Shown piece after piece: positions 22,792-34,581 of a DNA stretch of 64,000 bases; the first letter of the stretch is position 1, and each line of letters starts with the position of its first letter. The DNA is from Scleromitrula shiraiana (taxonomy: Eukaryota > Ascomycota > Leotiomycetes > Helotiales > Sclerotiniaceae). The translations under genes and the position numbers were made by a program. Below the pieces are notes generated by a model. The model ran no database searches. It was given only the letters and a program-made list of their open reading frames with translations, and had not been told where the DNA came from. Where the stretch lies: positions 1,854,001-1,918,000 of the forward strand of contig JABELC010000007.1 of assembly GCA_028455995.1 (NCBI GenBank), given 5' to 3'.

Positions 22792-23463
22792 TTATTTCCT
22801 TCCCTGCCAATTATAAACCAACCTAACCCTCAACACCGTATCCCCCTTCTGCACCACCACCCTCCTAACATAATACCTCTTCCCATCCACCTCCGCAAAC
22901 CCCCAAACCTGATTCGCCGTCCACCCTTTCTCCTTATTGTCCCCCACACTCTGAATAAACCCTCCGCTCGCCTCACTCCCTTCCCACCCCTCCTTCAAAT
23001 AATCCTCAATCTCCTTTCCCTCTTCCCCATTCAAATCAATCCAGCGACTCCGTCCACTCACAACACCGAAGAGATGGTCTTCGTGGTCCCGGAATACCCA
23101 GTCTAGGATGCGGTACTCGCTGGTCCCTTTTATGCCGCCGGTCGCGGTTTGATCAATGTCGATGTGTGTGATGGTGGGGTCGGTGGGGGAGGGGTATTGT
23201 TTTACGTGCAGGGTTACGGTGGCGAGGGCGATGGCTTTGCGGGTCCACCAGCCTATGCCTTGGAGGGCGAGGATGGGGTCGGGGTCGTCGGAGAGCGTTT
23301 TGTTCTGTGGGGGGTGTTAGGGGGGGTTGATGAGGGGAGAAGGGGAGATGGGGGTAGAGGGATGTGAAGGGGATTTAGGGTTGAAGGTTAATGGGGTTGA
23401 AGGGCTTACCATTACCCAGTCGCCAGATAGGTCTTTTAAAGTAACTTCTGGTCCTGCTGCCAT
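22792..23463 (-). CDS. Small conserved lipocalin/calycin-like fungal protein
   Basis: Two exons on the minus strand: 23463-23410 and 23304-22792, joined in phase 0, for 188 residues without signal peptide. Near the start is LSGDWVMNKTLSDDPDPILALQGIGWW, then THIDIDQTATGGIKGTSEYRILDWVFRDH and VRRVVVQKGDTVLRVRLVYNW. The GxW motif at the N-terminus and regular beta-strand spacing resemble the lipocalin fold. I recognise it as a conserved ascomycete protein of unknown function; ligand binding is inferred only. The intron was placed by the GTAAGC donor and CCCCACAG acceptor. Confidence 0.8.
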
Positions 23464-24846
23464 GATGTTTTATTGTTTGTTTATCTGTCTGTCTTTCGTT
23501 CTATTTTCTATGTCTTCTTTGTATGTTTCTGTATCTGTATCCGTATCCGTATCTGTATGGAATCTCGATAATGACCTTGTAATTTCAATCGGGAGCAATT
23601 GATTAAATATGGAAGGAAGCTACTGGCATTAAATATGAGGGGTAGCTAATAAACTAAAATGAGATGAGATGAGGTGAAGTGTGGTCGTTCCAATCAATGA
23701 TAAGATATGATATTATACAATTGGACGAATCAACCCAGAAATTCAAGATGAGATCAAACCAGGCTATATGATATACAATGATGAAAAAAAAAAGACAAAA
23801 CAATAGAGGGAATTCCAATCCTTATATGCTTCTCTTTATATAGATATGGTAAGACTTTCCATCAAGATCATGATACTATCACAATACAAAACACCTTAAG
23901 GACTCAAGGACTCCACAAAAAGCACCTCGGTATCTTGCATGTATTTGGTTGACACAATATATAGGGAATTTGTTTTGGGGGAACGGACCTCACTCACTCA
24001 CATGTTTTTTATTTTTATTTTTATTTTTATTTTTGCTCGGTGTTAATTATCCTTGCACATGTATACAGTACCGGTATGTATACATACCTTACTGCTGTGC
24101 TTGCGAGGGGCAGAGGATTTTCGGTTGGTTACGGAGAACGGGGTTTGCTGATAAAGAGGTGAAGAGTGTGGGTTCTTGGGTTCCTGAGCTCCGAGGTAGG
24201 AGGTGCTGGGTTAGGTGGATTGTTACGTTTTATGTTGGGGATTTTGGGATTTGAGGAAGGTGTTGCGAGCCGTTTTTTTTTAAGGGGAGAGAGGATTTTG
24301 GTAGAGGATTTTGGTACAGGATTTTGGTACAGGATATGGGTTGAGTATGTCTAGAGGCAAGTTTTGGGAGTAGATTTGGATTTATAAGTATCTTTATTTA
24401 TGTTTGTTATAATATGTCAAACATCTCTGCTGGTCGCTAGACAATTGTGAGTACAGTCAGTACCTAGATATCCATGGATGGTGTTCAAGTATTATTATTG
24501 CTTATAGAGTTGTGTAAGAGGGATGTAAGAGGTGAAATTTATCAATATATAGAGTGAATATATCTTAATTTCAACCAATAAAAAATAATTTAATAAGCAA
24601 AGCTGGGGTTCATAGATTTTCCAGCTCCGATATCGAGAAATAATTTCCTCCACTATCGCAGATATATTCAAAGCTGTCTTTATAACTTTTGCTTTGAGGA
24701 GAATCATTTTGAGTCATATTTTCATTCTGCTTTGTTTCTTGAGAAGAATACAAATCAGACATATTCTTCAATTGATTCCAAAGTCAAGAATAGCAAAAGT
24801 TTATACCATTACAAGTTATTAACTTCACTTGTAACTACTGAGCAAT
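23464..24846. other. Promoter region between the lipocalin-like gene and ILV3
   Basis: Divergent spacer. Short repeats: GTATCC/GTATCT units at 23528-23557, TTTTTA at 24005-24035 and GGTACAGGATTTT at 24300-24335. No supported gene. A reading frame at 24732 runs into ILV3, but the family-type presequence starts at 24847. Confidence 0.5.
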
Positions 24847-26714
24847 ATGCTCTCAACATTGAGAACGAGGGCAAATGCCTCTCTTCTCACCTCAAGAAGA
24901 ACTTCACAATATGTGTAAGTATTTCAAACCTCTTCTATTCTCATCAATTGACTAATCTTTTATTCAGACGATCTTTCTCTTCAACTTCACCTTTTCGTGC
25001 ATCCTCCAATGACTCCGAACCAAAACTTAATAAAGTCTCATCAACTATTACACAACCAAAATCACAAGGTGCTTCGCAGGCCATGTTATATGCCACTGGT
25101 TTAAACGAAGAAGGATTAAATAAAGCCCAAGTTGGTATCTCCTCAGTATGGTTTACCGGAAACCCTTGCAATATGCATCTTTTAGATCTCAGTCATATTG
25201 TAAAGGAAGGAGTAGAGAAATCCAACTTGGTAGGATATCAATTCAACACAATTGGAGTCTCAGATGGTATTTCTATGGGTACAAAGGGAATGCGTTATAG
25301 TTTACAATCAAGAGATTTGATTGCTGATAGTATTGAGACTGTTATGAATGGTCAATGGTACGATGCGAATATTTCTATTCCTGGTTGCGATAAGAATATG
25401 CCCGGTGTTACAATTGCAATGGGTCGTGTTAACAGACCTTCTATTATGGTTTATGGAGGTACTATCAAGCCAGGATGTTCGAAAACTCAAAATAACGCCG
25501 ATATCGATATTGTTTCTGCTTTCCAGGCTTATGGTCAATTCATTACTGGAGAGATTCCAGAAGAGACTAGATTTGATATTATTCGTCATGCATGCCCTGG
25601 TAAAGGTGCATGTGGTGGAATGTATACTGCCAATACAATGGCGTCAGCAATTGAGATTATGGGAATGACTCTACCAGGATCATCTTCAAATCCCGCTGAT
25701 TCAAAAGCCAAAACACTCGAATGTTTAGCAGCAGGAGGAGCCATTAGAAATCTTCTCAAGGAGGATATTCGACCTCGAGATATTATGACCCGTACAGCTT
25801 TCGAAAACGCCATGAAACTCGTTACCATTACAGGAGGTTCAACAAATGCCGTTCTTCATTTAATTGCCATCGCCGACAGTGTAGGCATTAAACTTACCAT
25901 TGAGGATTTCCAAGCCGTCTCTGATACCACACCTTTCCTCGCTGATCTCAAACCTTCTGGAAAATACGTCTTTGCCGATCTTCATGATATCGGTGGTACA
26001 CCATCTCTTATCAAATTACTCCTCAAGGAAGGTATCATCGATGGATCAGGGATGACCGTAACCGGAAAAACCCTCGCTCAAAACGTGGAAAATGTTCCAG
26101 ACTTCCCATCCGATCAAACTATCATCCGTCCCTTCTCAAACCCAATCAAGAAAACTGGACATATTCAAATTCTTAAGGGATCTCTCGCACCAGGTGGATC
26201 AGTGGGTAAGATTACTGGAAAGGAAGGATTACGTTTCGTTGGAAATGCCAAATGTTACGATGATGAAGATGATTTCATCGAAGCACTTGAAAGAGGCGAT
26301 ATCAAAAAGGGCGAAAAAACTGTCGTAGTAATCCGCTACGAAGGTCCAAAGGGAGGACCAGGTATGCCGGAGATGTTAAAACCCTCCTCCGCAATCATGG
26401 GCGCAGGCTTAGGAAAAGACGTAGCTCTCATCACAGATGGACGATTCAGTGGAGGAAGTCACGGATTCCTTATTGGGCATATTGTTCCTGAAGCTCAAGA
26501 GGGTGGTCCAATTGGATTGGTTAGAGATGGCGATAAGATTGTTATTGATGCGGAGACAAGAGTTTTAGATTTGGAGGTTGATGAGGTGGAGTTGGAGAGG
26601 AGGAGGAAGGAATTTGTTCCTAAGCCGGATAAGTATACCAAGGGTACTTTGGCGAAGTACGCGAGGAATGTGAGTGATGCTAGTCATGGATGTATTACTG
26701 ATGGGCAAATTTGA
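24847..26714 (+). CDS. ILV3: Dihydroxy-acid dehydratase, mitochondrial
   Basis: Two exons, 24847-24914 and 24968-26714, giving 604 residues. The first exon and start of the second encode an Arg/Ser-rich mitochondrial presequence (MLSTLRTRANASLLTSRRTS, then VRSFSSTSPF). The enzyme converts 2,3-dihydroxy-isovalerate and its methyl homologue to the 2-keto acids for valine, isoleucine and, further on, leucine and pantothenate. Fe-S ligand cysteines are seen in GNPCNMH, IPGCDKNMPG and HACPGKGACGGMYTANTMA. The C-terminal ILVD signature TDGRFSGGSHGFLIGHIVPEA is complete. An upstream ATG in frame at 24732 would require reading through the intron and lacks targeting character, so 24847 was chosen. Confidence 0.96.
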
Positions 26715-27130
26715 AGGGGGTGTCTATATGTAGGGGAGTTGTGATGGAGAAGTAGAGGGGTGGAGAGATGGGGTGAGGGTGGCCGTGCGAAGGGTGATGA
26801 TACTCAGATCGCAGTATAATTCCTATCCACTCAACTTAATAAGTGGGTGGATGACGGAGGGAGAAGAAGAAAATGTATGATACAGTAATACAGTAGATAT
26901 TTGGAAAACAGCCCAGTCTATTCCAGCTCAGACTAGGTTATACTAGATTTATAGGGATGGATAGGATAGATGAATGGAATGGAATGGAATGAAATGGAAA
27001 GGAAAATTGAAGGGGGGAAAAATAACATATGATGAAATAACATAAAACGAAAAAGAATCTAAAAGTTTTATCTAGGTTTTGACCTGAACTTAGGATTGTG
27101 AATTTGGCAATTACTATTAACTCACTTCTT

Positions 27131-27180
27131 TAATGTTAATGTTAATGTCAATGTCAATGTCAATATTAATATTGATGTTA
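27131..27180 (+). repeat. Hexanucleotide microsatellite (TAATGT/CAATGT)
   Basis: About eight units of TTAATG, TCAATG and close variants in tandem, in the ILV3 3' flank. Confidence 0.85.
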
Positions 27181-27329
27181 ATAAATCAACTTGAATTCAA
27201 ATATCTAAAATTAAACTTCTAATGGCTTTAGATTATAATGCATGATTTCAAATGAAAAGAAATATGTTCTTGCCAGTGAGAATATATTTTTATTTTACTT
27301 TATTCTTTTTTGTTGTTGTTATTAATACT

Positions 27330-27358
27330 ATCACCATCACCATCACCATCACCATCAC
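27330..27358 (+). repeat. CACCAT microsatellite
   Basis: Nearly five perfect CACCAT units in tandem. Confidence 0.9.
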
Positions 27359-27564
27359 CCGCAATTCTCACCACCCCATCCTCTCTTATTATAAAACTAA
27401 ATAACCAAAATAATCAACTCAAATTAGTACCATCATCAATTATATCATACTATATACAATTAGCAAGAACCACATACAGACTATTCACTCCGATCTACAT
27501 CTACACCCTATCATAAACAGACCAGACAAAACCCAAAGCGAGAAAGATTTCGAGAAAGATTGCC

Positions 27565-27830
27565 AGAAAAAATAAAAAATCAAATAAATTAAAAATCAAA
27601 TAAAATAAAAAATCAAATAAAATAAAAAATAAAATAAAATAAAATAAAAAATAAAATAAAATAAAATAAAATAAAAAATCAAATAAAATAAAAAATCAAA
27701 TAAAATAAAAAATCAAATAAAATAAAAAATAAAATAAAATAAAAAATAAATTAAATTAAAAAATAAAATAAAATAAAAAATAAATTAAATTAAAAAATAA
27801 ATTAAATTAAAAAATAATATATTATTTATC
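27565..27830 (+). repeat. A-rich AAAAATCAAATAAAAT minisatellite block
   Basis: About 265 bp made only of AAAATAAAAT, AAAAATCAAATAAAAT and AAATTAAATT modules in irregular tandem order. G is almost absent from the plus strand. Confidence 0.9.
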
Positions 27831-28495
27831 TATATACATATCCACATCATATTAAACACCCAAACTATTCTTCCGGGTTACAGAGCTCGTCTATACAATA
27901 ATGGGTCATCTTGCCCCCGAGACTCATTCATATAGTTCATATTTGGGTTTTTTTAGCCTACCTCTCTGGTTTATATTTAGGCGTACTAGTAGGCTTGGAA
28001 TTGGAATTGAAATTGGAATTGGAATTATCACGTTCCGCATTAATCTTCATCAGTGGCCTTTATCGTGCATTTATATCTTCCCTCGATGTCTTTAATATAT
28101 GTCACTGCCACGGACCTGAAGAATGCATGATATCACTATCACTATCACCACCCTCATCCTTATCTTCCCTCCTAACGGTCTCAACCGAAACCACTGATTC
28201 ATCCACCCCCCGTTTTAGTAAACCCTCCATACTGATACTGATCCCACAACTGCTTTCACCTCTTCTCACTACAGGCAAGTTTCCTCCCCCTCTCATCACG
28301 CAGATCTCCCTCTTACCCCCTATCATCCGCTTCCTGATAACCCCTGGCCATAATCTTCCCGTCCAAATCCTATCGATTCTCATCCATAGACACCATAGAC
28401 GTCCCAAAACGCAAAATACACAGCCCCCAACAACCACCCTCCAAACCCCCAAACCTTTCAAACCCCTCAAAAAAGCACCACCCTCCAGCCTCTTA

Positions 28496-28531
28496 AATTC
28501 GCAATTCGCAATTCGCAATTCGCAATTCGCA
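28496..28531 (+). repeat. Short AATTCGC tandem repeat
   Basis: About five copies of a 7-base unit AATTCGC in tandem. This makes a repetitive peptide in the opposite-strand open frame, which is therefore not evidence for a gene. Confidence 0.85.
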
Positions 28532-28933
28532 ATCCACAAACCGCATGCAACCCCATCTCCTGGTATCCAAACCCCAGCACCGTGTATTTTACGAACCAAA
28601 AACGACATCGAACCAACCCCCGAATTACAACAAAACGGCCGCGCATACGCTCTCGATCTATAATATTTCCCGCGGCTTCTCACGCCCGGTTTGGAGATCC
28701 CCGCCCGCGTTTTGCTTCAGCGTGGATGCGCGGGTGAGCGGGAGCGGGCCCTGCCGTTCTCGACGTAGATATTTGGGGGCGGGAGGGAAGAGGTCGAGGG
28801 GTTGGGTGCGGGGCATGAAAGTGCGGGTTCGGAATTGATGTTGGATTTCGAGCGGGAGGTGCGGGGAGTAGGGGATGTGGGATGTAGGATCGAGGGATGT
28901 GGTGCTAGGGGCGTGGAAGACGGTGTTGTTTGC

Positions 28934-28953
28934 GGGGGGGGGGGGGGGGGGGG
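28934..28953 (+). repeat. Poly-G tract of 20 bases
   Basis: Uninterrupted G20. Assembly length here is likely to be uncertain. Confidence 0.9.
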
Positions 28954-29039
28954 TGAGGAAGCGCTCGGGCTGGTATTGGGGACGAGGGGTTTCCGTTGCT
29001 TGGGGAGGGAGGGAGGGAGGGAGGGAGGTGTTAGTGGGA

Positions 29040-29432
29040 TTAGAGGGGGGTGTTGGGGATTTGGCTGCTTACTTTGGCGATTGTTGTGATTGTTTGGAGG
29101 TGTTTTTGAGTGGTGTTGAATTCTTGGGCGAATTCTTCGTACTTGAAATCGTTATTTGTAGGTTCTTGGGGAACGAATGAGTTGAGAGCTGCTAGGATAT
29201 CGTCGTCATATTTTGTGTCTTCGACTGTGAAAGTTGGATCGATGCCGGTGAGTGTGTCACTGTCGTCCATCATGAGGTTAGGAGGAGGAGGAGGAGGAGG
29301 AGGAGGAGGAGGAGGAGGAGGAGGAGAAGGAGGAGGAGAAGGAGGAGGAGAAGGAGGAGGATTTGTAACCCGTGACGTTGTAGAGTTATCTTCAACCATG
29401 ACATGATTTTCATCGAAAGGTCTACTAACCAC
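29040..29432 (-). CDS. Possible Pro-rich protein (first exon?), unrecognised
   Basis: A 130-codon minus-strand frame starts MVSRPFDENHVMVED, has a Pro/Ser run made by a GGA microsatellite, and then ordinary-looking sequence (DDDILAALNSFVPQEPTNNDFKYEEFAQEFNT in part, TTQKHLQTITTIAK). A plausible donor (AAA|GTAAGC) lies near 29070, so the frame may be an exon of a longer gene extending to lower coordinates. No domain recognised and no second exon could be fixed. Confidence 0.3.
   Translation of the reverse strand: MVSRPFDENHVMVEDNSTTSRVTNPPPSPPPSPPPSPPPPPPPPPPPPPPPNLMMDDSDTLTGIDPTFTVEDTKYDDDILAALNSFVPQEPTNNDFKYEEFAQEFNTTQKHLQTITTIAKVSSQIPNTPL
29279..29358 (+). repeat. GGA trinucleotide microsatellite
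   Basis: About 26 GGA/GAA units. Read on the minus strand in the frame above it gives Pro and Ser runs. Confidence 0.92.
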
Positions 29433-30523
29433 AACATTGGTAATTCGAAAGTCAAAAGTTATACGAAGAACAAGTTTTACAATTGAGACAAATCTGGAAG
29501 GTTTTATAAAAGGGGGTACGAAAGAGCGTACTCGCTTATTCTCGAGGATAGGAGATTTGCTACGATTATGTATGTTGAGTTTGGAGAATTATACAGATAT
29601 TAGATGATTAGCACGATGGAATGATCATAGACAAGGGAATAGAGAACTTCTCCCATCTTCTGTAACTATTGTAGAGGAAGAGTAAGAAAGATTAATTTCC
29701 TAAAGATAGGAACAACTATTCGCTGGCCCATACTATGAGTATATAAAATTACAAATCTGTCCAAAACGACTCAAAATAATCAAAGTAAACAATAAACCCT
29801 TCTTCAAGTTCTCATAAAATCACCTCGGAAACTTTCACAACCTAGATCCTTACTATAAATATACAAAAAAGAGCTCTAATCTAGTCTAATCGAGTCACTT
29901 AACTCGAAAGACTTGCAAGAGTCTTCTTATATCTTGTATCTTCCATGTCAAAATGTCCTCTCCAAATGACTCTACTCCTAGCTGTGAATTTGAACTTTCA
30001 AATAATGAGAATAGCAAAGGAAAGGAAAGGAAAGGAAAGGAAAGGAAAGTAGATAGACTACAGCAGAACACAGCACATCATAGCAAGAAGGTAAACCGAG
30101 ACTTAAAAACTAAACGAAATTTTCGCCAAAAAAAAAACAAATACTTCCTATACCTCACATCTCGCTGCTCATCTGACATATTGAGTAACAGGAAACGGGG
30201 GGGAAGAGAGAAGAGATTGGTTGATTGAAACTCAACTTGATGGTAGTCTCGATGAATGAAATGACGGACCGATGTTAATCCGATCATATTATCTCCTCGC
30301 CCTTCCTTTCTCTTGGTAGAATGTTATTGGAAATTTATATATATACCCATTCTATGTCTATTTTCCCTATCTTGATGCATCGCTATGTCTATATGATCGT
30401 TGCCCGAGTTTCACTGCGGGATACAAAAATCCTACTCACCAATTCGGCTTAGATTCCCGTCTATATAGTAGCACACCTATGTCGAAAAGCGTCAACCCAT
30501 CAAATCCTATCAAACTATATGTT
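29433..30523. other. Spacer with AAAGG microsatellite
   Basis: An AAAGG pentamer run lies at 30015-30048. Open frames at 29953-30228 (+) and 30078-30287 (-) show no coding features. Otherwise no gene, and the 3' flank of SNO1 begins near its right end. Confidence 0.5.
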
Positions 30524-31739
30524 TCATTTTCTCTCTCGGTTCCTCCCCTCTCCCCTCTTCCTCCTTCTCCTCTCCACATCCCCCACCACCTCCCTCAACC
30601 ACCAAACATGAATCCTCGCATCCCCCGTCAACTCAGGATGAAAGCTAGTGCCGAACACATTGGCCTGTCTCACCGCCACTATATCCCCTTCTTCCTCTCC
30701 ATCCAGCTTCCCGTTTCCATCATTATCTCCCTTTTCACTAGCATGCCGACTCCTAGATGGTAATCTCCCCATAACCTCCACCTCCCCAACCTTCAAATCC
30801 CCCACTTCATCCTCATCAATCACTCTCGAAGGAGCTATAATCCGTTCGCCTTCTAATGATAACTCCCCAGCTTGTATGCCCTGAACCGGGGTAAGGATTT
30901 TTTCGACGATAGGGGCACGAATGAATATTGCTTTGAAAGGTTCTGGCTTTTTAATTTCCCCGTTTTCCTTCTCCTTTATTTGTCCATTGTTGTCACTTTG
31001 TCCATCTTGAAGAAATTTAAGATCCAATCCATATTCAAAACTCTCGATTTGTCGACCGAAATAGTTGCGGTTTATTCGGACGTCGAGACCACCGATTAGT
31101 TCTTGGCCGCCGCGTTTGGTGGTGACGAGGTTGGCGGATTCGGAGAGGAGAATTAGACCGGCGCAGGTTCCCCAGGTGGGGTGGCGGTGAATTCTAGAGG
31201 GGCAATGTTAGATAGGAATAGAGAGACAAGGAATTGGCAGATGGCATTTGAGGGAGAGGAAGAGACAAGGGAAGTTGAAAATGGGAATGGAGCAGTGTAT
31301 TGATAGAGGGGTAGGGACGGGGTAGCGGGGTAAGAGGGGCAGATGGATCAATGGCTGGTGGTAAATAAGGAGAAATAAAAAAAATTCAAATCCCTATTCC
31401 AATCCAAGTTCCCGGAGAAGCTGCAAAGATTACTTACTTAACGAAATCCCTCAATGGATCCAATAAACCTGATCGTTGAGCTACAAGTGAAATTGCTGTA
31501 CTCTCTCCTCCAGGGATGATCAATGCATCGCATGAATTTAACTCTTTCTCATTCCTTACTTCTATAAAAGAGAAATTGTATGATGAGGAAGAGGAAGAGG
31601 AAGAGGAAGAGGATGTAGATGATATGATTTTTGATGCTGTTCTTAAGAGTTGAATATGTTCATTGAATGCTCCTTGAAGGGCTAGAACTCCAATATTTAT
31701 GGGAATGGAGGGGTTGGAGGGGGTGGTAGTGGATGCCAT
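30524..31739 (-). CDS. SNO1: Pyridoxal 5'-phosphate synthase glutaminase subunit (PdxT/SNO type)
   Basis: Two exons on the minus strand: 31739-31438 and 31193-30524, giving 323 residues. It hydrolyses glutamine to ammonia and passes it to the PdxS/SNZ synthase. Family motifs are in order: IGVLALQGAFNEH at the start, IIPGGESTA, the nucleophile Cys in PTWGTCAGLILL just after the intron, GGLDVRINRNYFGRQ, and the His/Glu pair in FGTSFHPELTGD near the C-terminus. Two insertions lengthen it relative to bacterial PdxT: a run of nine or more serines (31560-31620) and an acidic/charged loop between the GGLD and FHPE blocks (about 30680-31020). The 244 bp intron is longer than most in this window. Confidence 0.93.
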
Positions 31740-32777
31740 GGATGGATATAGATTGCGCTTGGATTTTGATGATATGATATATGATGATGGAATTTCTAGA
31801 TATCAACTTTGAGATATATCAGATTAGAAGAGAGGATTGTTATGAATTGGAATTTATATAAAAATATAATATAACATAATAAAATATAAAATACAATATA
31901 ATATGATATGATATCATTTTATTTCATCTAATCAACAACATCATGACTCTTTTCTTCATAAGCCAAAAAATAATATTCATTACTCGTAAAAAATAAAATA
32001 AAATAAAATAAAATAAACCCGATCAATGCAGTAAAATCACTCCTAGGGCGCTAGTTCAATATGTAAGAAGTGGGATGGATGTATTTCTTAGGATGTATTT
32101 CTTAGGAAGTATTTCTTAGGAAGTATTTCTTAGGATGGGTACGGAAGTACGGAAGTACGGAAGATTCGGTTCTAAAGACCGACTCATAGCTGACTAATCT
32201 ACGCTTAACTACAAACGGAGATCTACTAATGCCGCGGCCGCCTTATCAAGTATCCCAAGCTTAATCCTTAACAAGGATTAAGTAGCCACACCAAAACTAG
32301 TCAAGTCACCAGAACAACCTTAAATATAGATCAACCAATTATAAATTCAAATTTTTATTAATTATAGATATTTTCAAGGTTCTCTCAATTGGGAGATTCT
32401 CAACCAAATTTTTTTTTTTTTCTCTTTTAACCTAGAAGGACCATTTGTATAACTTCAGGATACCGACATTCTTTTGATGTACTGTAGGTATCTTATGTTG
32501 ACTTTATTTCCCTCTATGAGAGGGTGAGAATACCATTTCATTCTTTATTATTATTACTTCTTTGAATTGTGCAGAGTATATATAAATTTCACCTTCTTCC
32601 TCTTCTGCTGTTTATGACCGTACGACAACACCTAGAACACAAACCTAAATCAACATCCTAATCCCAATCACAATCGCAAATCAAAACCGTCATCCCACCT
32701 TTATCATTCACACCACCCACCTCCATCATTCACCACCCACCTCCACCATTCACCACCCACCACCATCACCCCCCACC
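31740..32777. other. Divergent spacer between SNO1 and the acyltransferase
   Basis: Contains AT-rich repeats (31860-32020), two small tandem repeats (32081-32161) and a C-rich CACCCACC leader repeat just before the acyltransferase start (32695-32775). No gene seen. Confidence 0.55.
32081..32161 (+). repeat. Two adjacent small tandem repeats (14 bp x4, 8 bp x3)
   Basis: GTATTTCTTAGGAT/A repeated four times (32081-32136), followed by GTACGGAA repeated three times (about 32138-32161). Confidence 0.9.
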
Positions 32778-33791
32778 ATGTTTTCCCTCCTCTACTACCT
32801 CACAAACCTAACCGTCATCTACATTTCCCTAACCCTCTCCCTCTACATGTTATCCCTCCTCCACCCCCTCCCAGGCTTCTTCGCCCGTCTCCTAGCCTCC
32901 TACCTTTCCCTCGTCATATGCGCCATCTACGGAGTCTTCATATCTATCACCCTGCGTCTAATTGGCAACCACCGAATCTCCCAATGGTCCACCGCCCGCG
33001 CCTTCAAATACCTAATGAACCTCACCATCGGTGTAACCTTCGTAATCGACGATCCTGAAAACTACCTCTCTACCACCCGTCCCGCCGTCTTCATCGGAAA
33101 CCACCAAACCGAGCTCGATGTTCTAATGCTGGGCTGTATATTCCCAAAATATTGTTCCGTGACCGCGAAGAAAAGTCTCAAGAATATTCCATTTCTAGGA
33201 TGGTTCATGAGCCTCAGTGGAACGGTGTTTATTGATCGGGGGAATGCGAAGGATGCAAGGATGGCGATGCAGGGGGCGGCGGATGAGATTAGGAATGAGA
33301 AACAGAGTGTTTATATGTTTCCGGAGGGCACTAGAAGTTATGCCAAGGAACCTATGTTATTACCGTTTAAGAAGGGGGCTTTTCATTTGGCGGTCCAGGC
33401 GGGGGTACCCATTGTACCGGTTGTGGTGGCTAATTATTCGAATGTTTTGCATGTGCAGAGTTGGAGGTTTAGGGCTGGGAAGGTACCGGTTAAAGGTTGG
33501 TTTATCTATTTCTTTACTTTTTCCCGGTCTTTACATAGGATGAGGAGCTAGGTGGGATTTTGAATCATTTGACTAATATGCATTATAGTGCTAAAACCAA
33601 TCGAAACAAAGAATCTCACAAGCGCAGATGTAGAAGATCTAGCTAGAGATACGAGGGAATTGATGTTAAGGGAATTAATAGCATTATCGTCGAAGAGCGA
33701 GGGACGTCCAATAGCGATGCCGACAATGAATGGTGATGGGGTTGTGAAGGCTAGTGGGGTTGAACCTAAGATTGATCGTCATATTTTATGA
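32778..33791 (+). CDS. SLC1: 1-acyl-sn-glycerol-3-phosphate acyltransferase
   Basis: Two exons, 32778-33495 and 33589-33791, giving 306 residues. It transfers a second acyl chain to lysophosphatidic acid, making phosphatidic acid in the ER or lipid-droplet membrane. The N-terminus has two or three hydrophobic segments (LTVIYISLTLSLYML, LASYLSLVICAIYGVF). PlsC motifs are in order: the catalytic NHQTELD, then FIDRGN, then MFPEGTRS, then VPIVPVVV. The intron after residue ~239 uses an unusual GTTGGT donor and a TACTAAT-like branch site (GACTAAT), and the phase fits (AAAG|TG). Confidence 0.94.
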
Positions 33792-34581
33792 TGGGATTGG
33801 GGTTGAAATTTTTGGTATCTATGACAAGGAATAAGGGAGGAAAGAGGGGCTTGATCTTAGTAGAAATGAAGACCAGGGGATTGGGATTGGGATTGAGATT
33901 GAGATTGGGAACATGGGGCGAAAGAACACAATGATACATTGAGAAATATATATTGGGGCTGGAGGTCAATCATAAATGAATGAACGAACGAATGAACAAA
34001 TGGATGAATTTACAAGCTTGTAAATTCTTGGATTCAAGGTAAATAAATTATCAACTAACTACAATAAACCGAATGAAGATTATGAAATACATAGATTTTA
34101 TCATAAATATTACATGTATCTCTTACATTATTTCACTTTACCAATATATCCATAAAAATGAAGTACAAATTTATATTTGAATTAGTATTCGTATCAACTA
34201 GGTCGAATAGAAGTACCACTAGAGCTTGTATTATTGATAACCGAGATGGGATAGGAGCGTCACTTGTTCCTGGTTTGTTTTGATACAAGATGTATGTGTC
34301 TAATTAATATATGTAATGTAGTAAGTATATCTCTCATAAACCAATCTCTGACTCCAAAAGAAACCAATCCGTATAAAATCCTCCGCTATACTCATATGGA
34401 GTGTAAGAAACAACCCATACAAACAAACTATCCCTACCCATTCCTTGCCAAAAACCTCCCAAAACAGTATAAATGAAATCCTCCAAACAAAACAAACAAC
34501 CATCCTTTCTCCAAAAACCTATACAACTCCAGAGCCCTCCATATCCCCAAACAAAGCAAAACGTACCCATCCCTCAATCCC
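33792..34581. other. Spacer, no gene seen
   Basis: Contains a GGGATT/GAGATT repeat near 33880-33910 and an AATGAACG run near 33975-34005. Open frames on either strand at 34264-34570 are mutual shadows. Confidence 0.5.

Larger units (their letters stand above)
26715..29039. other. Long repeat-rich spacer
   Basis: About 2.3 kb with microsatellites and AT-rich minisatellite DNA (listed separately), then a C-rich plus strand from about 28150. Open frames at 27911-28663 (+) and 28102-28683 (-) are opposite each other and of low complexity, so I do not call either a gene. Confidence 0.5.

Noticed and set aside
27911..28683. 250-codon plus frame and 193-codon minus frame on top of each other
   Set aside because: Both are low complexity, include the AATTCGC repeat, have no domain and no consistent codon preference; at most one could be real and neither is supported.
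28934..29360. Poly-G and GGA runs as possible G-quadruplex or CRISPR-like array
   Set aside because: They are plain simple-sequence repeats with no unique spacers; a quadruplex is possible for any such tract and nothing here points to a function.
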